This document shows positions 11,041 to 22,574 of a stretch of 64,000 nucleotides of DNA, piece after piece (the stretch's first letter is position 1; every line of letters begins with the position of its first letter). The translations under genes and the position numbers were made by a program. Below the pieces are notes generated by a model. It did no database searches. It had not been told where the DNA came from and saw nothing but the letters and a program-made list of their open reading frames with translations. The DNA is from Lunularia cruciata (lineage: Eukaryota > Streptophyta > Marchantiopsida > Lunulariales > Lunulariaceae), in the NCBI GenBank assembly GCA_948567375.1, contig OX419758.1:64361001-64425000 (forward strand), written 5' to 3'.

Positions 11041-11532
11041 TATAATGATATGGAGTTTACCTATAACAATATGGAGTTTAGCAACAAAGTTAGTCAAAGT
11101 TAACAAAGTAGTGAGCCAAATTAGCTTAAAATATACTAGAAATATCTAGGAAGCTACTTGGTGCTCTCCCAAGTATTGGGTAACATGCATGCCAAGTGGC
11201 AATTTCTAGGAGGAAGCTTCTTACAAAGCTTCCCAGCTAGCTTAACTTGCACCCAAAGTAGATAGCTTCTAGAAGGAAGTTTCTGGAAGTTTCTAGAAGC
11301 TTAGCTAGTAAGCCAAATAAACAACTTCTAGAAGGAAGCTTCTCGGTTAAATTGGCTTGCACTCTAAGAAAGGGCTCAAGGAAACTTCTTGAGAAGCTTC
11401 TAAAGAGCCTTGTATACTTTTTATAAATACCAAAGCCAAAGCTCATGCTAGGCATTTGAAGTTTCCCATACTCAAGTGTCTCAATGTGATCATCCATTCT
11501 CCTATTTCTCTCCTCAATCTCAATCTTGTACA
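11041..11532 (+). repeat. B2 5' LTR, first copy
   Basis: Begins TATAATGATATGGAGTTTACC, whose first part is repeated at once as TATAACAATATGGAGTTTAGC (a 22-base duplication at the LTR start). It ends TTGTACA. It contains the family's repeated GAAGCTTCT blocks and a TATAAATACC box near 11423. Confidence 0.75.
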
Positions 11533-12008
11533 TTACTGATGAGTTAGTCAAGACTAACAAAGTAGAAAATAGACCAAATTAGCTTAGAATATTCTAGAAG
11601 CATCTAGGAAGCTACTTGGTACCTTTTAAGTATTGGGTAACGGGTATGTCAAGTGGTGACTTAGAAGAGGAAGCTTCTTAGGAAGCTTAATGGCTAGCTT
11701 AGCTTGCATGCCAAGTAGGTGGCTTCTAAAAGAAAGCTTCTTGGGAAGTTTCTTGCCTAGCTTAGCTTGCACACCAAGTAGGTGGCTTTTAGAAGAAGCT
11801 TCTTGAGACGCTTTTCTATTAGCTTGACTTGCACTCTAAGAAAGTGATTTTGAGAAAGCTTCTTGAGAAGCTTCTCAAGAGCCTTGTATGCTTCTTGATA
11901 AACACCAAAGCCCAAGCTCATGCTAGGTATTTGGAGTTTCACTCATTCAAGAGTGTCAATGTGATCTTTCACTTTCCATTCCCCTATTTCTCTCCTTGGT
12001 CTTTTATT
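11533..12008 (+). repeat. B2 5' LTR, second tandem copy
   Basis: A second LTR directly abuts the first. It lacks the first 15 or so bases, starts in the GAGTTAGTCAAGACTAAC part and ends CTTTTATT where other copies read CTTTTACA. The primer-binding site follows it, so this copy borders the internal region. Confidence 0.75.
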
Positions 12009-12020
12009 TTGGTATCAAAG
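12009..12020 (+). promoter_or_regulatory. B2 primer-binding site
   Basis: TTGGTATCAAAG directly after the LTR matches the plant retrotransposon primer site TGGTATCAGAGC, complementary to initiator Met-tRNA, with changes. Confidence 0.7.
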
Positions 12021-14110
12021 TATGATTGGGATGGATGGAATCTATGGATCACCAAATCCATTTTTTCCAAACCATTGAGATTTTTGTATCCATGTACTAC
12101 TCAAGTATCATTTCACATAGTTCATTGTCTTATGCTTTGTGCAATTTTTTTTGAATGTGATCACCTTGTTTGATGAACCCTTCGTACTTCAAATTGTAAC
12201 TTATGGAGAATGGATGATGTGTTGTATCTACATGTTAACATAGATAAATTGTAGGTATTTTGATATAGTAATAGCCATGGTAGCAATGCCCAAAGTTATC
12301 ATTGCTATGCAATAACAAATCAAGCACCTTACATGATTACTGGAAAAACATGGACCATCAAGCATGGAAAAATAAGACCATCAATGACAAGATCACATAG
12401 AGAAAGCACCAATTCAAGAAGGAGAAAAGCAAATCCAATTTTTAAAGCACTCAGGTATTTGAAGGCAAGAATATCTTGAGCACTTTGATTGTGAATGCTA
12501 TTTTGAAGCTACAAATCTTCAAAATGATCTGAAACAGATTCTCTTGGCTTTCAACCAATTGGATGGAGTAGCAAAGCTATGATGTCAATTCCGAGTAGAG
12601 CAAGCTGAATGGCAATTTTTTGCACTAATCTTGACATGGGGAGAATGCAAGAGTGCAAAATTTGGTTAATTCTAAGCTATAAATACCACACAAGCTACAC
12701 GAGATAAGTTGACAAAGTTGAAGTGGATTTGCTCTTTGAAAAGCTACGTAATGTAATTCTAGAACACCATTATGAAAATTCTAGATATACTAGAAAGTGA
12801 AGCTTTGGATCAATTTGTGAGGGACTTGAAGTCACAAACCAAGTTGGAGGTGATTATACAAGAGCCAAAATAGTTGGAGGAAGCCATGCAATTTGCTGAG
12901 CACTTTGATTCCTTGGTTGTAACAACTTGGTCTTGACTTTGACCTCCACAAAAACTACCAATACACTACACACGAGTGGAGGAGAGGATACCAATGGAGA
13001 TTGATGCTGTCTAATGGAGCTATCATGCATATATACATCACTACACAACATACATTGTTGTCAACATCATATACTATAGAAACACAACTCACACATAAGT
13101 CATACATGAACTCTAAAGTGCCACAATGTAATCAATTCTTCATCAACTCAAATCAACTCAAATCAACTCAAATCAGATCAATACTTAATCATTCACTCAA
13201 CAACTTGCCAATAATTGGGCATTGATTACAATCAAGCCACACCCACTCTAGCTAAGAGACTCTAGATGACACTTTCTATCCACCATTACCAAGAACTCAA
13301 AGGCTCAACATCAAAGAAGTGAGCTTTATGGGGCTATAGTTCCAAGGTATACCTTTGATTTTGGCTTAGATCTCCACCCCTACTGGTCCCATTGATGGCA
13401 CACTTGTTAGTAGGCCCCACCATGTAGTCAATACTTCAATTATGAAATTTGACCGCAACAAGTAGTTTATGAGTAATTGGCAAAATACCTCTAACTACCA
13501 ACACTACTACTCTAACGTATGACCAATCTAGCTTCAACACCACAATTGTCGTGATAGAGACCACTTGGCACTACAGATAGAGAAAGATTGCAACTAAATG
13601 ATGGTTGCTTTTATTGTCGCCAAATTGGAAATTGCATTGCTTAATTCACACTCAAGAATGAATGACCTCGACAAATTGCCCAAATGGAGTTTGTGGAGCA
13701 AAATGATCAAGGAAACAAGGAATCCAAATAGGAGATTTTGAGTCACCTATTGGGAACTTGATCAATTCCAATGCAATTAAAGGCTTGATCTTTGCAAGTT
13801 TACTTCACTTGCAAAGTATGATACCTGATTGTGGTTGTAGGATTTTGTTGGATTTTGGAAATTCAAAGAATTGCATGTCTATGCAATTAGCAAAGGTATT
13901 AAGTGTTCATATCAAGTCACTAATTAGAGGTAGATTGATGATGGCAGATGGTAGAAAGGGTTTTGCATTTTGTATCTCACATCCTATTATAGGTTGAGAA
14001 GGAGTATGTGGAGTGTATGAGATTTGTAGTGGCACCTCTACACTATGATGTCATTCTAGATTTGCCTTGGTTTGAATATCATAAGGTTCAATTTGATTGG
14101 ACCTGATGAC
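12021..14110 (+). pseudogene. B2 gag and protease, degenerate, split by C1
   Basis: Parallel in sequence to the gag-protease region of B1 (54860-56420). It includes the capsid-like stretch and a decayed zinc knuckle near 13600 (CFYCRQIGN, with the expected His and last Cys lost). A protease stretch in 13758-14108 retains an open frame with SLLHLQSMIPDCGCR and then LLDFGNSKN, where DSGS is expected at the active site. A VILDLPW motif follows. Frequent stops make it non-functional. The C1 solo LTR interrupts it at 13021-13556 and D at 14116. Confidence 0.65.
13021..13556 (-). mobile_element. Solo LTR of family C (same as the LTRs of D)
   Basis: The ends read TATCATGC on the left and CGTGATA on the right; other copies indicate inverted termini TGTCA...TGACA. 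The flanks GGAGC and GAGAC suggest a TSD that has since changed. The matching B1 sequence is uninterrupted here (GGGAGACCACTTGGCAC), proving an insertion. The orientation follows D, whose coding strand is minus. It contains a short array of ATCAACTCAA units near 13141-13175. Confidence 0.75.
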
Positions 14111-14115
14111 AAATT

Positions 14116-14775
14116 TATCATGCATACACATATATAACATTGCTATACAATATACATTGCTATAAACATCATACACCATAGAAGCACAACTCACACATAA
14201 GTCATACATAGATTCTAAAGTGCCACAATAATCAGATTGTTTACCACTCTCAACTCAACTCAACTCAGATCAGTACTTGATTTGTCCCTCTATAGATTGC
14301 TAACAATTGAGCACTAATTACAGTCAAGCCATACCCACTCAAGCATAGAGAATCCAGGTGACGCTTGCCAGCCTTTGTCCACCATAGCCAAGAACTCGAA
14401 GGCTCAACATCAAAGAAGTGAGCTCTATGGAGCTACACTTTGAAAGTATACCCCTTGGACTTGAGCTAGGTCTAAAACCCTAATGGTCCCGCTGACATCA
14501 CACTTGACGGTGAAAATGGTGCAAAGTGACGGGCCACACCGTGAAGTCAGTACCTTGAACACAAAATCTAACCATCGGAGAGTAGTCTCTGAGAAACTAT
14601 TGAAATAACTCTAACTACTATCATTGGAACTCCAGTGTCCAAGCAATCTAGATGCTACACTACAAATGGCGTGACAATATTGTGTGTATTTACATTAATA
14701 CACAACATACATTGTTGTCAACATCATACACTATAGAAGCACAACTCACACATAGACTCTAAAGTGCCACAATTG
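14116..14775 (-). repeat. D 3' LTR with an extra partial copy
   Basis: A full C-type LTR spans 14116-14672. Between it and the polypurine tract lies a partial second copy (14673-14775) containing only the last 100 or so bases of the LTR (the GTTGTCAACATCATACACTA part). The 3' LTR is therefore partly doubled. Confidence 0.65.
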
Positions 14776-14785
14776 CTCCCCTAGT
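14776..14785 (-). promoter_or_regulatory. D polypurine tract
   Basis: Read on the minus strand, AGGGGAG lies directly before the LTR sequence. It is the expected plus-strand primer for reverse transcription. Confidence 0.5.
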
Positions 14786-14943
14786 TGGCGGTTAGGTCTC
14801 TCTTACTCCATATAGCCATCTACTCTAAGTATATGGTATACCCTATGATGGGCAAAGATTAGGAGGTCGGGTGCTATGGAGCCCCATTGTTAGTCGCTTG
14901 TTTGCAATTTATACTATATAAAGAATGAATTAGCTATATGTCA

Positions 14944-15273
14944 AGTACATCTAGAACATAACCACTATCCTTGAGGAACCACCATGAGGGGAAGAGTCAT
15001 ACATGCCATATGCCATCCTCTCAAATAGCTATCACACACTAACATAGCAATAGCTCCACCAGAAGAGCCACATAACATACACCTCAAGCCTGCACGTACA
15101 AATGCCAAGCTTGGGTCCATAGTACCATCAATGTTTGGGAGATGGCATGGCGCACAATTGCGCACATGATCCTTCCAAACAACACCATCACATCCTTCTA
15201 ACACAAGGACTCCAGATGACAAAACCTCACACACTCTCAAGATAGTGCGGCTTGTCAAAACATCAAGTGTCAT
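14944..15273 (-). pseudogene. D C-terminal domain: PHD-finger-like
   Basis: This frame lies between the integrase and the polypurine tract, where many chromoviruses carry a chromodomain. The pattern is C-x2-C (CMLC), 11 residues, C-D-x-Y, then GWH-x2-C, then VPQG, a TAG stop, and WLCSRC. That is the spacing and signature (CD-x-C, GWH, VP-G-W-C-x2-C) of a PHD finger, with the fourth ligand Cys replaced by Tyr and one CAG- or TGG-derived stop. Upstream is another Cys pair (NCAPCHLP). PHD fingers in chromatin proteins read histone H3 tails. A targeting role here is inference. Confidence 0.65.
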
Positions 15274-15438
15274 TGGTGCTGTCTATTGTAGATATACATA
15301 GTCTCTTGGATGAAATTGATGGATCAAGGGTCTATAACCTCCTCCTCAAATGGTAGCATAGCGTAAAGTATTTGTATGCTAAGCAATCATCAAGTTCTTA
15401 AAGGCCATTGGCATCACTCTCCAAAAGATTGCTACCCA

Positions 15439-16600
15439 CTAAGAACATGCGCTCATCCATACATCTGGGTCATCCAAGTCCGAAACTACAATAGCATCTT
15501 GACGAATGGCTGTAGGTAAATCTAGATCTTGTCCATAGAGTAGGAAGTAAGGAGAGAAGGATGCTAAGGAGGCTTGCCGGCTGAACCGATAACCCATGGC
15601 CAACCAAGGTAATTGGAGATCCCAATCTCCCAAGTGGCCTCTCTGCAAACCATACTTTTGCAATCCTCTCTTCATTGTTTGAACCATTCTCTCTGCTAAG
15701 CCATCTACCTTAAGGTGATCTCAGGATGTAGTATGATGATCAATCAAAGCCTTGTCACACAAAACCTGAAACTCCCCCAAGAACTCTATACCCTGATCAG
15801 TCAAAACCTCAGCTAGTGCACCAAAATGACTAAGAACTCAATCCAAGAACGAGTAAACTATCCCTTCACTAGACTTGTTAGGAAGTGCCACCAACTCAAT
15901 CCACTTGGAGAAGTGCTTCACCATCGCCAAAACATACCAATGATGTCTCACAGTCAGCGGTCAAGGTCCAACAAAGTCCAAACTCCAATGGTAACCCAAT
16001 CCTATGATAGGCAATGGGTGTAACTGTGGTGTAGGAGCATTGAATGATGCTCTAACTTGGTCACAAACCACACATCTGGCAACAAACTACTATCCCTTGG
16101 TCTGCATACCGCGCCACCAATAATGACTCTAGAGTAAGCTATATGTATGTTTTACTCTAAAATGTCCTAGCTCCTCATGAGCATGACGGACCAACTGTGG
16201 TCTCTAATATGGAAGTGGTACTACTTGCATTCTACCATCTTCTCATACATGCAAAAAGGTTTCTACCTTCCAATCTGAACCGCTTGGCTCACTAAAGAAC
16301 ACGGTCTCTCTCCTTGGCCTTAACTATGCCATCCATAACACCAGTGCAAAGATAGTCCATCATTAAGACATCATCATGAATATCTCGTTGAACTATACCA
16401 ATATCTTCACTCTCTGGATCTATGACCTCAGATAATAACTCCTCCCGTACGCGTTGAGAGAGATACCACCAGAGCCTCAGAAAATATACATAGAAAGGTA
16501 AATGCATGCCAACTTAACACCATCTCCTCATTTGTCACCATGCCAACGTGCTCAGGTCTGATCGTGCTGGCTGGGACATAGGTTTCTACTCAACCCATCT
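15439..16600 (-). pseudogene. D integrase, degenerate
   Basis: The clearest part is 15439-15687, with GYRFSRQASLASFSPYFLL followed by GQDLDLPTAIR, a typical Gypsy integrase C-terminal stretch. Upstream (16000-16290) a decayed HHCC region and core are visible only in fragments. The frame at 16292-16507 is part of the linker between RNase H and integrase. Stops and frameshifts are frequent. Confidence 0.6.
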
Positions 16601-18100
16601 GCATTTCAATTCACCTCTCTAGGTTTTTGAACAACCGTGAAATCATACTCTTGTAAAATCAAAGCCCATCGTGCAAGCTTCCTTGAAAGCTTGTCGAACT
16701 CCATCAACCACTTTATTGGCTAATGATCAGTGATGAAACTGAAGGGGTTACCAAATAGGTAACATCTGAAATATGCTATTGCCCAAACTACTACCAAGCA
16801 CTCTCTCTCATATGAACTATACTTCACCTCCGCTGAATTGTTGGAGCGACTAGCATAGGCCACCACAAACTCCTTCCCCTCATCATCATGTTGGGTAAGC
16901 ATCGCTCCAAGCCCCAACATACTCCAATCAGTATGAACCTAAAATGGTCGTCCTCTGATCGGTCTCCTTAAAATAGGAGCAGATGTCAACCTCTCCTTGA
17001 GCTCTACAAAAGCTCTCTCTTGCTCATCTCCCCAACACCACTCTTGTGTAAGCTTGGTTAGCTTCATCAAGGCCTTGCCAATGGCACTAAATCCTCTAAC
17101 ATAGCAGCGATAAAATTTTGCCAACTTAAGGAATGATCGCACTTTGCTCACATCCGTAGGCCAAGGAATACATGCAATAGCCTCCACCTTGGTCTGCTGA
17201 ACACCAAGTCCTCCGGGGTAGATAGTGTGACCCAAATATTCAACCTGCTCATGGAAGAACCTACACTTCCCAAGATGTAATTTGAGTCCATGAGATCTCA
17301 ACCTCTCAAACACCTCCAACAATTGTCTCTCATGCTCCTCCACAATAGTGCTATAGATCAAAATGTCATCAATATAGCACCAAGCAAAATCTAATCCAGC
17401 TAAGATCCTATCTATGACCATTTGGAACTCAATAAGAGCGTCCTTTGACCCAAATGGTAAGAACTTCCACTGATATAACACATGTCCTTCTTATTGTGAG
17501 GATCAATAGCCCAAAATGTTGTCTTGGATTTCTCCTCCTCCCTAATCTACAACTGATATATCCCGCTCAAAGATCCAAAGTACTGAAGAACTTTGCATGC
17601 TGAATCACATCAAAAATCTCATCCGTTGTAGGCATGGCATATCAATCAGCCCTAGTCTATTGGTTGATAGGATAGTAATCTCCACACATCTGCCTATTTG
17701 TATAGTTTCCATGCAGATCCTTCTTGGCTGGCATCACTATCGCTGATGCATACTCTCCATGTGAAATCTCCACCAAACCAGCCTCAAAAAGATCACTACT
17801 CTGGCTCTAAATCAATATCCTCTCCATGTCACTATAGCAATAAGGACGTCAGAAAACTGGTGTATCGCTAATCAGCTCAATCCGTATACCAAGTCCCTTA
17901 AGAGCACCCAAATCCTTCATACTAAAGGCAAAACAACTTGTGTGACTCCTCAAGAACCTCCAAACCCTCCGTCTTTCCTCTCTTGTAAGCTTGGGTCCAA
18001 GATTTAGCTCCCAAGTATCCTCTATAATTGTCGTAAGAGTGGAAGATGTATTGACTGGCTACTACACTAGGCCCTTGGGAGCAATAGTGTCATGCCCTTG
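16601..18100 (-). pseudogene. D reverse transcriptase and RNase H, degenerate
   Basis: On the minus strand 17481-16939 is a 180-codon open stretch. It has the RT motif CYIDDILIYS (Y-x-DD type), then YLGHTI, then KVRSFL and FYRCYV of the thumb and connection. RNase H follows in 16920-16720 (VAYASRS, YSSYERECL, FITDH). The N-terminal RT (17480-18100) is recognisable but full of stops (MPAKKD, FFSTLDL, AGY). Confidence 0.75.
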
Positions 18101-18313
18101 ACCACTAGAGATCCCAACCTCTGTGTGAAAAACTCCCTCCACTCTGGCTGCAAGCTCCACATGTCATCTAGATGCATCCCAAGTGGACCAAGAGTGTAAT
18201 CCAAGTAGCCTACGCTCACCTAGATGGACTTCAAGTAGACCACTCTCCCTTGTAGCTACTGGTTGTGTACCAAGAATACCATGTCTACTCGGTCCATTGC
18301 CCCCAGCATGTGT

Positions 18314-18589
18314 CTAAATCATCTTGATAGGCACAAGTATCCAAGTGGTGATGCCTATCAAGCGCATCCTACGCTGCTCTGCCAAGCCAAGGCTCATAAT
18401 CCAGGTCAAACAGTTAAGATCCATAGCTTGAACTAACACATGACACCTGGATGCCTCTGACACTACTGGAACAATGGTAAGACCCGGTGCAAAAACCCAT
18501 TGCCCACTCTCTTTCATCAGCATTGAGCTCCACAAACTGTTGTAATTGTGAGTCCCAAATAAGTCTAGGTCCTCCCTCTCAAAAAGCAT
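18314..18589 (-). pseudogene. D fragment between protease and RT
   Basis: A 91-codon frame on the strand of D, immediately beside the A1 insertion. It has no recognised motif. By position it belongs to the spacer between protease and RT, or to a protease extension. Confidence 0.35.
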
Positions 18590-18636
18590 GAGAGCTTAGG
18601 AAACTCATGAGTGTGGGAAATGTGGCTCTAGGCTAT

Positions 18637-19329
18637 TGTAATACCAAGGGTTAGCCATATGATCTAGATGTGAAATTTGGTTTGGTAACATCTAGAATGA
18701 TGTTATACATGATGGTCAAAATTGATCAGATAGAAGTATCACCAAAAGAGTACTTCTACTAATAGGGCAAAAACCAAAATAGACTTGAGAACCTTAGAAC
18801 CAATAACTAGACATATGATTTAAAGGTGAGAATTGGTTTGGTAACATCTGGAAGGATGTTACACATGATGGACTAAACAGATCAAAAAGAGGTATCACCA
18901 AAAGGGGACTTCTACTAATAGAGTAGGAACCGAAATATGCCTGAAATCTTTGAAGGCAATTTTGGAAGCCTAAACGGATGAATTAGGCCTCAAAAATGTG
19001 CAAATTCCCCCCCCCCCCACCAAAGGAAAGGCTGGCCTTCCCTCCCCCTTGCTTTGTCTCGTCGAGAGCTTTCCAACGGTACCTTACGTGATTCTTAGAT
19101 TCCTACAAGAAGATTCCCTAAAAGATTCCCTCCAGTCAAAGCTTGTTTGACCAACCAGATAGGACCTAGACTAGACAGGTCACCCATCCAAGTAAGTAAT
19201 CCTATGGTGGAGCTTCCTTGGAGGAGATCCTCTTTGTCTATATAATAAAGAGAAGGTGCTCCCTTGGGGCATTGAAGTTTGAATGTGCAATCTGTGTTTT
19301 CTCTCTTCTCTTGTCCTCGGAGTATTACA
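18637..19329 (+). repeat. A1 5' LTR
   Basis: Starts TGTAATACCAAGGG and ends AGTATTACA. It contains an internal duplication of about 156 bp (CATATGAT at 18656 and 18812, each followed by TTGGTTTGGTAACATCT and CATGATGG). A run of about 14 C at 19004-19017 is only about 5 C long in the 3' LTR. A TATATAATAAAG box lies near 19239. Confidence 0.9.
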
Positions 19330-19330
19330 A

Positions 19331-19342
19331 TGGTATCAGAGC
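19331..19342 (+). promoter_or_regulatory. A1 primer-binding site
   Basis: TGGTATCAGAGC, one base after the 5' LTR, is the exact classical plant site complementary to initiator Met-tRNA. Confidence 0.9.
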
Positions 19343-19469
19343 AAGTGTTCTAGTCCAAGAGAGTGGATCACCCCTCTTGGAATAGCACAAACTACTGAAA
19401 CTGAGTAATGTGAGATGGAGAACATAGAGTAATCGCTAGATTCAAGAAAGACTTTAGAGAGCAGAGGAG

Positions 19470-21020
19470 ATGGATGCACCGGGGGGACAATTTCCCGCAC
19501 CTAGCTTTCCATTCTCAAACCCATTCCACATCAAGGTTATGTACATCCAACGTGAGCAGATGAGGGTATCGCTAGTTTATCACTTTGGTGCGGAATTCAT
19601 GGACAGAGTGATGAACTCACCAAACCCGGTGATTCTACCTGTGGTGATATATGACAGAGAGTGAGATTTGACGATCTACATTCTATTATAATAAAATGGA
19701 TATGAATGTCCCAAATCCTCTCCCTTTCAACACTCAAGTAGAAATCCATTATGTAGTGAGGCCGAAAGTGATGTTTAGAGATTTTGTGGTTAGGAATTTT
19801 GGTGAGGAGTATTATCAACGAGTGATAGCTTCTGAGGTCCCAATGGTAGTTCCGATAGTTCGTGCACCTTCCAAAGTGATTATATTGACTCTGTATTGAA
19901 GAAGACATTAGCAATTGGATGTTGCAGGAACCATGGATCCGCAGTTGCAAGAGCTGGTGCAAGGAATGCAAGGGATGTTGAATGAATTTTGAGAGATTAA
20001 GATGACCATGGAGACATTACAAAGTCAAGTGCAGATCCTGAGGAACAATCAAGCCATGCAAGAAGAAGAGCCACCTCAAAACCCTGTACCTACAACTGAA
20101 GTGCTTGGAGAGGCACCCGTGCCTACGAACCCTATCAACGGTGAAGCCACATTGCTACTCCGGATGAAGAAGACCTGCAACATCAAGCCTTACAAGGGGT
20201 AGCGTACGATGGGAGTAGTGGAAAATTGGATCTCGAGAATGAATCGATATTTCCGATTGTTCTCAACAGAGATCACTGAGCATGTTGCAGGCGTGTTTGC
20301 ATGTGGGTACTTGACGGATAAAGCCCTCACATGGTATGATGCTTGGGAACGATCCATGCTGGCAGAGAGAAGGGAGGTCACATGGACAGCAATGCAAGAA
20401 GGATTGCTGAAGAATTTCCAATCGGTGGATTCTGTGCAGATGGCTCGAACCCGACTATGGGGATTGAGATAGAAGAATAGCGTACAAGAGTATGTGGAGG
20501 CATTTTTAGATCTACAAGTTGCAATTACCGACATGAGTCCAACAGAGGCTCTCGACAATTTCAAACGAGGGTTGAAAGAGTGGATTTGCCAAGAAGTCAT
20601 GGTGCAAAACCCTCGCACGGTATTTGAAGCCATTGCTTGTGTGCAGAGAATAGCAGGAGCATTAGGTGGAGGTGAAGGAGTAGTTCCACCTCAACATTAT
20701 CACGCAGAAATGCCACACATGGGTGGACCAGTACCAATGGAATTGGGCAACCTTCGATTCCAGGATCAAGGAGCACAACCACTTCAAGGAGAGAGGGGAC
20801 GGGTAGAAGAACAAAGAGATGGAGTCCCACAAGGAGAAGGGACTCGAGGAGAACAATGCTGTTGTTACAATTGTGGCCGTATTGGGCACATATCTACCAA
20901 TTGTCGCACTCATTTCCCTAGAGGCCCTCGACCTTCGTACAGGCGAGCTTTGAACAACATGGAGAGGCACATTGAAGAGGAGGAGGTGGAAACCACTTCG
21001 GAAAACAAAGATCACCAGTA
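19470..21020 (+). pseudogene. A1 gag (capsid and nucleocapsid)
   Basis: The gag protein starts at MDAPGGQFPA (19470) and is broken by stops around 19661-20200. The capsid core is readable from 20209 (VVENWISRMNRYF, then CGYLTDKALTWYDAWE, then WTAMQEGLLKNF), crosses one TAG at 20470 and continues to 21018. A CCHC zinc knuckle C-x2-C-x4-H-x4-C (CYNCGRIGHISTNC) lies near 20866-20907. At least one break is a CAG-to-TAG change. Confidence 0.85.
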
Positions 21021-21125
21021 AATGTACCTTGTGGCCTTACTGGCTCAATAAGGAAGCAGAGAAGCGAGGGAAGGAAGAAGAATAATGCGCAAAGAGCCCG
21101 AAAGGCAACCTCTCAACTTATTGTT

Positions 21126-21470
21126 GTGAATGGAATCCTAGAAGGTAATCAAGTGAGAGTATTAATAGATCCAGGAGCAATAGAGAATTTCTTGTCTTGC
21201 TCTGTCGCAATAAGATTGGGAATGGATCTAGAGAGAGATGGAAGTGAAGAAGTAGAGTTACCAAATGGGCAAACAGAGAGGATTGAATCATTACCTAGAC
21301 GGGTAACCCTCTCTGTAGGAGAATATCAGGAAGCAATTGAGTGGCGAGTGATATAGTTAGCCCGTTATGATGCAATTTTAGGTATGCCATGGATGGAGCA
21401 GTACAACCCAATGGTGGATTGGAGGAAGAAAATAGTGAGAACCCACCAATGATCAATCATTGGGGTTAAA
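21126..21470 (+). pseudogene. A1 aspartic protease
   Basis: The retropepsin core shows the catalytic region VLIDPGAIENF; the usual D-S/T-G triad reads DPG here. A LGMPWM motif follows after a TAG stop at 21354. It would process Gag-Pol. Confidence 0.8.
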
Positions 21471-21602
21471 GAAAAATCACACAGGCAGAAACTACCTCTA
21501 TATGTTGTAGGGACAACAACTGTCTATAAGACCGATAGATGTTTTATGGGTCTAATAAGAGAAGTCTAGAGTGCACAACTCGTTGGACAAATTCCAGAGA
21601 AA

Positions 21603-22574
21603 TTGAAGGATGTGGTGGATGAGTTTCAAGATGTCTTTCCCGATGATCTACCCTTAGGATTACCACCTAAAAGGCAAGTAGATCACAAAATAGAGACACT
21701 CCCGAGGAAGACACCTCCTTGTAAGGCCCCATATTGCCTATCACCTCATGAGTTGGAGGAGTGTAAGACTCAAATTGAGGAGATGCTACAGAAAGGGTTC
21801 ATCCAACCTAGCATATCACCATATGGGGCCTCTGTCTTGTTTGTGAAGAAGAAGGATGGTACAATGCACATGTGCATTGACTATCAGGGTCTCAATCAGC
21901 AAACAATGAAGAACAAATACCCATTACCTCGCATGGATGACTTGTTTGATCAACTCCATGGAGCGAGATACTTCACCAAACTGGACTTGCAGAGCGGTTA
22001 CAATCAAATCTGAATTGTAGAGGAGGATGTGTACAAAATTGTCTTTCGAACCAGGTATGGCCACTTTGAGTATCTTGTGATGCCTTTTGGCCTCACCAAT
22101 GCGCCTGCCACTTTCATGAGTCTAATGAATGACATATTTTGTCCATACTTGGATAAGTCTGTTATCGTCTTCTTGGATGATATCTTAGTATATAGTAGCA
22201 CAATGACAGAACACAAACAACATCTACGAGAGGTCCTCCAGATTCTAAGACAGAATCAATTATACGCCAAAATCTCAAAGTGTGAGTTTGGCAAGTCTAA
22301 AGTAGACTACTTAGGGCATAAAGTAAGTGCAGAGGGCATTCAAGTATTGATAGATAAAATAGAGGTCATTCAAAAATGGAGTGCCCCAGAAGATCAGACT
22401 CAACTTAAGAGCTTCTTGGGGTTGACCGAATTCTATCGTAGATTTGTCAAGGACTTCTCCAAGGTTGCACAACCTTTAACGGCACTACTTGGCAAGGGGA
22501 AGAAGTGGACATGGGGAACTGCACAAGAGTTGGCCTTTCAAGAATTGAAGGCCGCCTTGCTACACCAATCTTGA
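21603..22574 (+). pseudogene. A1 reverse transcriptase
   Basis: The frame from 21603 has [15 protein letters not shown], the FVKKKDGT motif, CIDYQGLNQ and [13 protein letters not shown]. One TGA follows at 22012-22014, at a codon where CGA (Arg) is expected. The next frame (22029-22574) has MPFGLTNAP and the catalytic FLDDILVYS (FLDD at 22170-22181), then YLGH and [11 protein letters not shown] of the connection. A frameshift near 22560 separates it from RNase H. Confidence 0.9.

Noticed and set aside
12854-13051. Minus-strand frame across the C1 boundary
   Set aside because: It spans the junction between B2 gag and an inserted LTR, so it cannot be an ancestral gene.
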